Shown piece after piece: positions 1-5,484 of a stretch of DNA of 6,065 nt. Within the stretch, counting starts at the first letter, position 1. The number at the start of each line of letters is the position of its first letter. Under the pieces are notes generated by a model, which worked only from the letters and a program-made list of their open reading frames with translations, made no database searches and was not told the DNA's origin. Source of the DNA: Zoogloeaceae bacterium (GTDB taxonomy: Bacteria; Pseudomonadota; Gammaproteobacteria; Burkholderiales; Rhodocyclaceae); NCBI GenBank assembly GCA_015657735.1, contig SSSX01000681.1, forward strand, positions 1-6,065, in the 5' to 3' direction. Position numbers and translations under genes: made by a program.

Positions 1-1717
1 GAAGAATCTGGTCGGCGTAGAAGCGGGCCGTGGCGATCTTGTTGCGGTAGAAGCGCGCGTCGCCGTCGCCCTTGTCCAGATACGCCGCTGCAGCCAGGGC
101 CGCCTTGCCCATCAGCCAGCCGCCGCAGACGCCGGTCGCCATCTGCAGATACGGCACGGCGGCGGTCAACACGCCGGACACGCCATTCTTCGCATTGGCC
201 AGCAGCCACTCGGTGGTCTTGACCCAGGCCGGCAACGAGGCGCTCAGGCGCTCGCCGATGGCCTGCAGCTCGGGGCGCGCCGAGGCCGACAGGGCATTGG
301 CGGTGGCCGCCACTTCGGCGAAGACGACCTCGGCGGTGGCGCCCTTATCGCGCATCAGCTTGCGGAAGATCAGGTCGTTGGCCTGGATGCAGGTGGTGCC
401 TTCGTAAATGGTGGTGATGCGCGAATCGCGCCAGTGCTGCGCGGCGCCGGTTTCCTCGATGAAGCCCATGCCGCCGTGCACCTGAATGCCGAGGGAGGTC
501 ACCTCGATGCCCATTTCGGTGCCGCCGCCCTTGACGATCGGAATCATGAACTCCGCCAGGAACAGGTCGCGCTGCTTCTGCTCGGCATCCGGCCCGGCAT
601 GCGCCCGGTCGAGCAGGCCGGCGGCGTAGTAGGTCACGGCGCGACAGGCTTCGACGCGCGACTTCATCAACATCAGCATGCGGCGCACATCGGGATGGCG
701 GTCGATGGTGACCAGCGCCTCGCCGGTTACCGCATCGCGCCCCTGCTGGCGTTCGCGGGCGTAGCCCAGCGCCTGCTGGTAGGCGCGTTCGGCGATGGCG
801 ACACCCTGCAGGCCGACGCCAAGACGGGCATCGTTCATCATGATGAACATGTACTCGAGACCGCGGTTGGCTTCGCCGAGCAGATAACCGACCGCACCGC
901 CGTGATCGCCAAAGGCCAGCACGCAGGTCGGGCTGCCGTGGATGCCAAGCTTGTGCTCGATCGAAACGCAGTGGGCGTCGTTGCGCGCGCCCAGCGATCC
1001 GTCCGCATTGACCAGGAACTTCGGCACCAGGAACAGCGAAATGCCACGCACTCCGGGCGGCGCGTCGGGCAGACGGGCCAGCACGAGGTGGACGATGTTG
1101 TCCGTCATGTCGTGGTCGCCGTAGGTGATGAAAATCTTCTGGCCGAAGATGCGATAGCTGCCGTCGGCCTGCGGCTCGGCGCGCGAGCGGATCAGGGCGA
1201 GGTCGGAGCCGGCGTTCGGCTCGGTCAGGTTCATCGTGCCGGACCATTCGCCGGCAATCATCTTTTCGAGATAGGTGGCCTTCAATTCATCGTTGGCACA
1301 GGTCAGCAAGGCGGCAATCGCACCGCCGGTGAGCACCGAGCACAGCGAGAACGCGAGGTTGGCCGACGAGGCCATTTCCTTGACGGCGATGCCGAAGGTT
1401 TCCGGCAGGCCCTGGCCGCCGAACTCGGCCGGCGCGCCAAGGCCATTCCAGCCACCTTCGCAGAAGGCCTTGTAGGCCTCCTTCCAGCCTTCGGGCGTGA
1501 CCACGCCCTGCGGCCCCAGTTTGCAGCCCTCGGTGTCGCCGCGCCGGTTGAGCGGCGCGAGAACCTCGCCGGTGAATTTGGCCGCTTCTTCGAGGATGGC
1601 ATCGGCCATGTCCGGCGTCGCCTCCTCGTAGCCGGGCAGGCCGGCGATCTCGCTCAGGCCGACGATTTCGTCCATGACGAAACGCATGTCTCTGACGGGT
1701 GCTGTGTAGTCGCTCAT
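1..1717 (-). CDS. Acyl-CoA dehydrogenase, ~600-residue type (C-terminal-domain family), 3' end cut by window
   Basis: This flavoenzyme makes the 2,3-trans double bond in an acyl-CoA, the first oxidation of beta-oxidation; it acts in the cytoplasm and passes electrons to electron-transfer flavoprotein. The frame is open from ATG 1717 to base 1 (572 codons). The family is usually about 600 residues, so roughly 25 are missing. Seen: a family-type N-terminus (MSDYTAPVRDM), the FAD/substrate segment MNLTEPNAGSD at residues 162-172, ITYG at 197-200, VHGGMGF at 413-419, and YEGTT with the expected catalytic base Glu439. An alanine-rich helical C-terminal extension typical of FadE1/FadE2- and DmdC-like enzymes follows. 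AAGGAG at 1727-1732, nine bases before the ATG, fixes the start. The gene lies downstream of an acyl-CoA synthetase and a broken hydroxyacyl-CoA dehydrogenase, which supports a fatty-acid role. Chain length, or a DmdC-type methylthio substrate, cannot be decided from sequence. Confidence 0.93.
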   Translation of the reverse strand, partial: MSDYTAPVRDMRFVMDEIVGLSEIAGLPGYEEATPDMADAILEEAAKFTGEVLAPLNRRGDTEGCKLGPQGVVTPEGWKEAYKAFCEGGWNGLGAPAEFGGQGLPETFGIAVKEMASSANLAFSLCSVLTGGAIAALLTCANDELKATYLEKMIAGEWSGTMNLTEPNAGSDLALIRSRAEPQADGSYRIFGQKIFITYGDHDMTDNIVHLVLARLPDAPPGVRGISLFLVPKFLVNADGSLGARNDAHCVSIEHKLGIHGSPTCVLAFGDHGGAVGYLLGEANRGLEYMFIMMNDARLGVGLQGVAIAERAYQQALGYARERQQGRDAVTGEALVTIDRHPDVRRMLMLMKSRVEACRAVTYYAAGLLDRAHAGPDAEQKQRDLFLAEFMIPIVKGGGTEMGIEVTSLGIQVHGGMGFIEETGAAQHWRDSRITTIYEGTTCIQANDLIFRKLMRDKGATAEVVFAEVAATANALSASARPELQAIGERLSASLPAWVKTTEWLLANAKNGVSGVLTAAVPYLQMATGVCGGWLMGKAALAAAAYLDKGDGDARFYRNKIATARFYADQIL

Positions 1718-1764
1718 AGTGCGGTTCTCCTTCTGTTGTTTGTCTGAATTTGTTCAAAAACGCC

Positions 1765-2090
1765 GGCAGTGCGGATGCCGGCGTCAATATCGGCAACGCT
1801 TTCCAGCTGCACGGCCGCGTAATGGAATACATCGCGGAACATGGCCCGGCCGAACTGCGCCTGTGGTTCCGCCGATTCGCGCAAACGCGCAAAGCGGGTT
1901 TTCAGATCGCGCCCGTCGAGGATCGCGGCGACTGCGGGGCTGGCGGCACCGGTCGCCGGGCGCCCGCGGCGAAGGTATCGAGGCCGACCGCATCGACAGT
2001 GCGATAGGTGGCGCTCGGCGGTCGGCCGATCTGCGCCCCCGTCGCTCCGGCTCCGCGGACGGCGGCTGTCCTTATCGGCAACCGGGTCAC
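1765..2090 (-). pseudogene. Internally deleted remnant of a long 3-hydroxyacyl-CoA dehydrogenase (FadB-like)
   Basis: Three separate pieces of a 3-hydroxyacyl-CoA dehydrogenase lie here in the correct order. Piece A (2090-2028) is the N-terminal Rossmann strand: AAVRGAGATGAQI against the usual AVLGAGVMGAQI. Piece B (2027-1968), fused directly to A, is GRPPSATYRTVDAVGLDTFA, resembling the GRxxSxTFRTADVVGLDT start of the C-terminal domain, which normally lies about 200 residues later. Piece C (about 1923-1765), in another frame, reads GRDLKTRFARLRESAEPQAQ and then MFRDVFHYAAVQLESVAD, resembling the helical segment before the enoyl-CoA hydratase half. The hydratase half is gone, and the frame from GTG 2090 stops at 1902. 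Family proteins of this type have about 800 residues. The gene sits 23 bases after the synthetase stop, where such a gene is expected in these operons. The family match comes from memory of conserved blocks, not from a search. Confidence 0.75.
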
Positions 2091-2095
2091 GCCCG

Positions 2096-2103
2096 CCTCC
2101 CCC
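2096..2103 (-). promoter_or_regulatory. Preserved ribosome binding site of the broken hydroxyacyl-CoA dehydrogenase gene
   Basis: On the minus strand GGGGGAGG stands five bases before GTG 2090. It marks the original start of the decayed gene and shows that the 5' end survived while the middle was deleted. If used, ribosomes would make a 62-residue chimeric peptide ending at 1902. Confidence 0.6.
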
Positions 2104-2113
2104 GATCCGGCCG

Positions 2114-3760
2114 TCAGGAGCCGATCTCTTCGCGAATGGCCTTCTTGTTGATCTTTCCGACGCTGGTCCGCGCCAGCGTGGCGACGAAGCGCACCTGCTC
2201 GGGAATCGCATAGCGCGAGATCTGTCCGTCCTCGGCGAAGTTCTTGACGATGCCCTTGATGTCGTCCGTCGTCGCCTCGCAGCCTTCCTTGAGCACGACC
2301 AGCGCCAGCGGGCGCTCACCCCACTTGTCGTCCTTGATGCCGATGACGGCGACCTCGCTGACCGCCGGATGCTGCGAAATGATGTTTTCCAGTTCCAGCG
2401 ACGAAACCCACTCGCCGCCAGTCTTGATCACATCCTTCAGGCGGTCGGTGACCTGCAGGCAGCCCTTGCCGTCGATCACGCCGATGTCGCCGGTATGCAG
2501 GCGGCTGCCGGCCCACAGATCGTCGGAGGCCGCCGGATTGTGCAGGTAGCCCATGGTCAGCCACGGGGCGCGGACGACGATTTCGCCGGAGGTCTTGCCA
2601 TCGTGCGGCGTATCGATCATGTTGCCATCGACCGTACGCAGATCGACCAGGGGAATCGGATAGCCGGTCCGGATGCGCTGATCGGCCTGCTGATCGAGAT
2701 TGTCGTCATCGACATCGGAGGCCACCCGGGCAATCGTCAGCATCGGGCAGGTTTCCGACATGCCATAGCCGGCAAAGGCATCGATGCCGCGGGCCAGTGC
2801 CATGGTGGCCATGCCCTTCGGGAAAGCGGAGCCGCCGATGATGACTTTCCAGTTGGAAAAATCGACGTCCCTGGCGGCTTCGCTCGACAGCAGCATGTGC
2901 AGGATCGTCGGCACGCAATGCGAGAACGTCACTTTTTCGTCGCGGATGTACTTCGCCAGGTTGTCCGGCGCATAACGCCCCGGATAGACCTGCTTCACGC
3001 CGAGCATGGTGGCGACGTAAGGCAGCCCCCAGGCATGGACATGGAACATCGGGGTGATCGGCATATAGACGTCGTCGCGATGGAAGCGCCCCTGCTTCGG
3101 GGCGGACCCCAGATGGGTCGCGGCCGCCAGGGTATGCAGCACCAGTTGGCGATGACTGAAATAGACGCCCTTCGGCAAGCCCGTCGTTCCCGTCGTGTAA
3201 AAGGTCGTCGCGCGGGTGTTCTCGTCGAAGTCGGGGAAATCGTAGTCAGCCGACTGGGCGGCCAGCAAGGATTCGTACTCGCCCGCAAAAGGCACCTTGA
3301 ACGAGGCCATTTCACTGCCGTCGTCGCTGATCAGGATGAACTTCTTGACCGTCTCGAGCTGCTCCCTGATGATCGCCAGCATCGGAATGAATTCCGCATT
3401 CACCAGCACGATATCGGCCCTGGCGTGATTCAGCGTGTAGAGAATCTGCTCCGGCGAAAGACGGATATTGACCGTCTGCAGCACCGCCCCCATCATCGGA
3501 ACGGCAAAGAAACATTCCAGATAGCGGTGGCTATCCCAATCCATCACGGCCACCGTATTCCCCGGCCCGACTCCCTGGGCATGCAGGGCATTGGCCAGCC
3601 GGCCAATACGCCGCCTGAACTCCTGATAGGAAATGCGCACGCTGTCGCGATAAACAATCTCCTGATCCTTCGACACAGCCAGCGCCGAATGGAGCAACTG
3701 CTTGATCAGGAGCGGGTAGCTGTAGGCGTGCGGCGTGACATTGACGGCATCAAAGGACAT
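2114..3760 (-). CDS. Fatty-acyl-CoA synthetase (AlkK-type, medium/long-chain; ANL superfamily)
   Basis: This enzyme activates a fatty acid with ATP and CoA, through an acyl-adenylate, to acyl-CoA, AMP and pyrophosphate, and so feeds beta-oxidation. The 548 residues match the usual length of AlkK-type ligases (about 546). Motifs appear in order: P-loop TTGTTGLPKG at residues 189-198, FHVHAWG at 239-245, GYGMSET at 331-337, HTGD with Asp425, hinge region DRLKDVIKTGGEW at 439-451, and near the end SVGKINKK with the expected adenylation lysine Lys536. No signal peptide or membrane segment is visible. AGGAG at 3767-3771, six bases before ATG 3760, supports the start. It is the first gene of a minus-strand cluster with a decayed hydroxyacyl-CoA dehydrogenase and an acyl-CoA dehydrogenase downstream, which argues for a catabolic role. 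Substrate chain length is inferred only from AlkK resemblance; an aryl or branched acid is possible. Confidence 0.93.
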   Translation of the reverse strand: MSFDAVNVTPHAYSYPLLIKQLLHSALAVSKDQEIVYRDSVRISYQEFRRRIGRLANALHAQGVGPGNTVAVMDWDSHRYLECFFAVPMMGAVLQTVNIRLSPEQILYTLNHARADIVLVNAEFIPMLAIIREQLETVKKFILISDDGSEMASFKVPFAGEYESLLAAQSADYDFPDFDENTRATTFYTTGTTGLPKGVYFSHRQLVLHTLAAATHLGSAPKQGRFHRDDVYMPITPMFHVHAWGLPYVATMLGVKQVYPGRYAPDNLAKYIRDEKVTFSHCVPTILHMLLSSEAARDVDFSNWKVIIGGSAFPKGMATMALARGIDAFAGYGMSETCPMLTIARVASDVDDDNLDQQADQRIRTGYPIPLVDLRTVDGNMIDTPHDGKTSGEIVVRAPWLTMGYLHNPAASDDLWAGSRLHTGDIGVIDGKGCLQVTDRLKDVIKTGGEWVSSLELENIISQHPAVSEVAVIGIKDDKWGERPLALVVLKEGCEATTDDIKGIVKNFAEDGQISRYAIPEQVRFVATLARTSVGKINKKAIREEIGS

Positions 3761-3823
3761 GGAGTTCTCCTCGCGATATTCATTGAAATACAGCTTGGAG
3801 GTTGGCAGAAATCGGCCGGGCAG

Positions 3824-3844
3824 CCCCCCCTCAGGTCGGGGGGG
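3824..3844. repeat. GC-only hairpin, seven C and seven G around a 7-base loop
   Basis: Seven C (3824-3830), the loop TCAGGTC (3831-3837) and seven G (3838-3844) form a perfect 7-bp stem on either strand. It lies 64 to 84 bases upstream of the synthetase start, so it may be in that gene's promoter or 5' leader. There is no T-run after it on either strand, so it is not a standard terminator. Confidence 0.6.
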
Positions 3845-4041
3845 TGAAGCGTAGTGTCCGCTGGCCTGTGCATCCGGCGATCCGGTTATTGCTGTCGTGC
3901 TCGAATGGTCCTGCCGGTCGCTACGCGCCCGGGTGGTTCATGGCATTGCATCGACTGCCCGACGAGGCGCGACTGGCCCCCATGCTTCCAATAGCGTGAT
4001 AATTTCTACCACCAAACACAGAGCCAGCTCGTGGCGGCGAG

Positions 4042-4122
4042 GGCGCCAGCCAAGTTGCGTCGCGGCCTTGATGCGCGTGCCGCGCCAATGGAGTCAGCAC
4101 CACGGCTGCGGCTTGGCTCGCC
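4042..4122. repeat. Imperfect long inverted repeat, plus a nearby 10-bp palindrome
   Basis: The left arm GGCGCCAGCCAAG (4042-4054) pairs with the right arm CTTGGCTCGCC (4112-4122), with a 2-base bulge (CC at 4046-4047) and 57 bases between the arms. Just beyond is the perfect palindrome CGCAATTGCG (4126-4135). It may be a decayed palindromic element or chance in GC-rich DNA. No transposase remnant was recognised. Confidence 0.35.
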
Positions 4123-4216
4123 ATCCGCAATTGCGTGGGGGCAAAGGTGACGCGTACCGCTACGGCCACCGCAGATCCCGCTGGGCCTGAAGGTCGCAGT
4201 TGTCGTTCTTTTTTGT

Positions 4217-4247
4217 AAAAAACAGCGGGCATTAATTCAAGCGCTGT
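4217..4247 (-). terminator. Possible intrinsic terminator reading leftward
   Basis: Read on the minus strand, ACAGCG (4247-4242) pairs with CGCTGT (4227-4222) across a 14-base AT-rich loop, and a run of six T (4222-4217) begins at the end of the stem. That is the layout of a Rho-independent terminator, although the stem is only 6 bp and the loop is long. No minus-strand gene now ends here. Alternatively the same inverted repeat could be an operator 38 bases upstream of the exodeoxyribonuclease III start. Confidence 0.35.
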
Positions 4248-4284
4248 CGGACTTGATCCATAAATAATTGGTTTACATTTCAAA

Positions 4285-5070
4285 ATGCTTCGAATCACTT
4301 CTGCAAATCTTAACGGCGTCCGATCCGCCTCGAACAAGGGTTTTTTTGAATGGCTGAAAACTGCGAACGCCGATGTGGTTTGCGTCCAGGAATTGAAAGC
4401 CCAGGCAGCAGACCTCACCGACGAGATGAGGAATCCCGATGGATACCGGGGTTTTTTTCACTACGCCGAGAAGAAAGGTTATTCGGGCGTCGGCATCTAT
4501 TGCCGTCGCGAGCCGGACAGAATCGTTGAAGGAATTGGACACGCCGGATTCGACGCCGAGGGGCGGTTCATCAGGGCCGATTTCGGAGACCTGTCGGTTG
4601 TTTCGGTCTATGTGCCGTCGGGGTCTTCTTCTCCGGAACGGCAGCAGGCCAAATTCGAGTTCCTGGCGGAATTTTTCCCCGTCCTGGATTCACTACGCGC
4701 AGAAGGACGTGAATTCATCGTCTGTGGTGACTGGAATATCGCTCACTGCCCCATCGACTTGAAGAATTGGAAAGGAAATTTGAAGAATAGCGGGTTCCTG
4801 CCCGAAGAGCGCGCATGGCTGGACAAACTCTATGCAAGCGGCTGGACCGATGTGTACCGTAGCCTCTACCCCGAGGCGGGTGACGAGGGTTATACGTGGT
4901 GGAGCAATCGCGGCGCCGCGTACGCGAAAAATGTGGGGTGGCGAATCGACCTCCATGTCGCGACGGCTGGAATCGCGTGTGCCGCACGCGCATCGGCAAT
5001 CTACAAGGAGCGCAAATTCTCCGATCACGCGCCGCTCACGGTGGATTACGAATGCCGGTCTCTTAAATGA
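4285..5070 (+). CDS. xth: Exodeoxyribonuclease III (AP endonuclease, intact)
   Basis: This Mg-dependent nuclease cuts DNA 5' of abasic sites and removes 3' blocking groups and 3' nucleotides in base-excision repair; it is cytoplasmic and monomeric in this family. The 261 residues are near the usual 255-270. All expected active-site residues are present: Asn8 and Asn10 in NLNG, Glu36 in VQELK, Tyr109 in VYVPSG, Asp149 and Asn151 in CGDWNIAH, Asp222 in GWRIDLH, and Asp247-His248 in FSDHAPL. The start ATG 4285 begins the conserved MLRITSANLNG, but no Shine-Dalgarno precedes it, only AT-rich DNA. Hand counts on five 60-base rows give about 53% GC, against 62-73% in sampled rows of neighbouring genes, and AGG, AGA, GGA and AAA codons are common. 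This suggests transfer. It converges on a decayed homologue and overlaps that frame's last 25 bases. Confidence 0.95.
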   Translation: MLRITSANLNGVRSASNKGFFEWLKTANADVVCVQELKAQAADLTDEMRNPDGYRGFFHYAEKKGYSGVGIYCRREPDRIVEGIGHAGFDAEGRFIRADFGDLSVVSVYVPSGSSSPERQQAKFEFLAEFFPVLDSLRAEGREFIVCGDWNIAHCPIDLKNWKGNLKNSGFLPEERAWLDKLYASGWTDVYRSLYPEAGDEGYTWWSNRGAAYAKNVGWRIDLHVATAGIACAARASAIYKERKFSDHAPLTVDYECRSLK

Positions 5071-5450
5071 TCGGGTGGTCGAGCCGCCATGGCCTGCCGG
5101 GCGCTCTTCCAGCCGCCGCAGACGATGCCAACGCCGCCACTGGCGCGCGGCAGGAAGAGGTGCATGAAGCGGCCCCCGGCAGCGAATTCGGCTTGGCCCG
5201 GTCCTTCCACGGCGCGGTCGGGTGGTCGGTGGGAGGCGCTGCCGACGCCGCGCCACCCTTTCCTTTCGGCGCGGTGAAAGTGGCCCCTGGATATGCCGGG
5301 GTTGCCGATCTCCGGCGCCAGGCCGGGGATTCGGGCCGCCAATTTCCGCGCGCACACGATATCGGCATTTTTTGGGTTGCGCCGGGAGAGGAAACCTTTC
5401 ACGCTCGCGGAGCGGATGCCGTTGAGGTTGACGGTCACGACGCGTAACAT
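5046..5450 (-). pseudogene. Decayed exodeoxyribonuclease III homologue, catalytic residues lost, C-terminal half missing
   Basis: The minus-strand frame from ATG 5450 gives 134 residues that align without gaps to the intact enzyme over the first 95 or so: MLRVVTVNLNGIRSAS, NADIVC, FHRAERKGWRGVG, PDRAVEG. Asn8 is kept, but the catalytic Glu36 is Lys (ARKLAA for VQELKA). After Phe95 about 36 codons are missing in frame, including the Tyr109 region. The CGDWN block then appears as CGGWK, with Asp149 to Gly and Asn151 to Lys. The last ~19 residues match nothing, and the frame ends inside the antisense 3' end of the intact gene; the SDH motif and the last ~100 residues are absent. GC-rich third positions resemble the native genes. 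It is divergent from pyrE. A pseudogene is most likely; a retained non-nuclease protein is a less likely alternative. Confidence 0.82.
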
Positions 5451-5484
5451 TTTGTGTAACTTGGTCTATATTTTTGGAAACACC
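5451..5484. promoter_or_regulatory. 34-base divergent spacer upstream of pyrE and the decayed nuclease gene
   Basis: This short AT-rich spacer separates the two divergent starts. TATATT (5467-5472, plus) and TATAGA (5470-5465, minus) overlap and could be -10 elements, but either would leave a leader of only several bases and neither has a clear -35. The pyrE promoter may instead lie inside the decayed gene. GTAAC occurs twice (5444-5448 and 5456-5460). Confidence 0.3.

Larger units (their letters stand above)
3761..4284. other. Divergent intergenic region without a recognisable gene
   Basis: These 524 bases separate the start of the acyl-CoA synthetase (minus) from that of exodeoxyribonuclease III (plus) and must hold the promoters of both. 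I read all frames and recognise no protein; the short open frames have no ribosome binding site, family motif or coding look. No convincing -35/-10 pair is visible on either strand. The last 90 bases are AT-rich, unlike the rest. An imperfect palindrome, TATTCATTGAAATA (3777-3790), lies just upstream of the synthetase ribosome binding site and could be a small operator; this is weak. The larger inverted repeats are listed separately. Confidence 0.7.

Noticed and set aside
434..1747. A 437-codon open frame on the plus strand
   Set aside because: It is antisense to the acyl-CoA dehydrogenase, whose FAD and catalytic motifs are all in the minus frame; the translation is His/Arg-rich without family features.
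1841..3847. A 668-codon open frame on the plus strand
   Set aside because: It lies antisense to the motif-complete acyl-CoA synthetase; high GC with few stops explains it, and its translation has no recognisable domain.
3802..4190. Two short plus-strand frames (65 and 97 codons) in the intergenic region
   Set aside because: No ribosome binding site, no recognised family, and no support beyond being open.
3921..4418. A 165-codon minus-strand frame covering part of the intergenic region
   Set aside because: It overlaps the start of the intact nuclease gene, has no ribosome binding site or known motif, and runs through the AT-rich promoter area.
5074..5088. GGTGG-TCGAG-CCGCC hairpin just after the intact nuclease stop as a terminator
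   Set aside because: The stem is only five pairs with one G-T wobble and no T-run follows, so it is not a credible intrinsic terminator.
5046..5450. The decayed nuclease frame as a Crc-type regulator
   Set aside because: The pyrE linkage and lost catalytic residues resemble Crc, but the protein is half length and lacks the second half of the fold, so a pseudogene call is safer.
4285..5450. The two nuclease genes as a recent inverted duplication
   Set aside because: Even conserved residues mostly use different codons (for example in the first 20 codons), so the copies are old paralogues or of separate origin.
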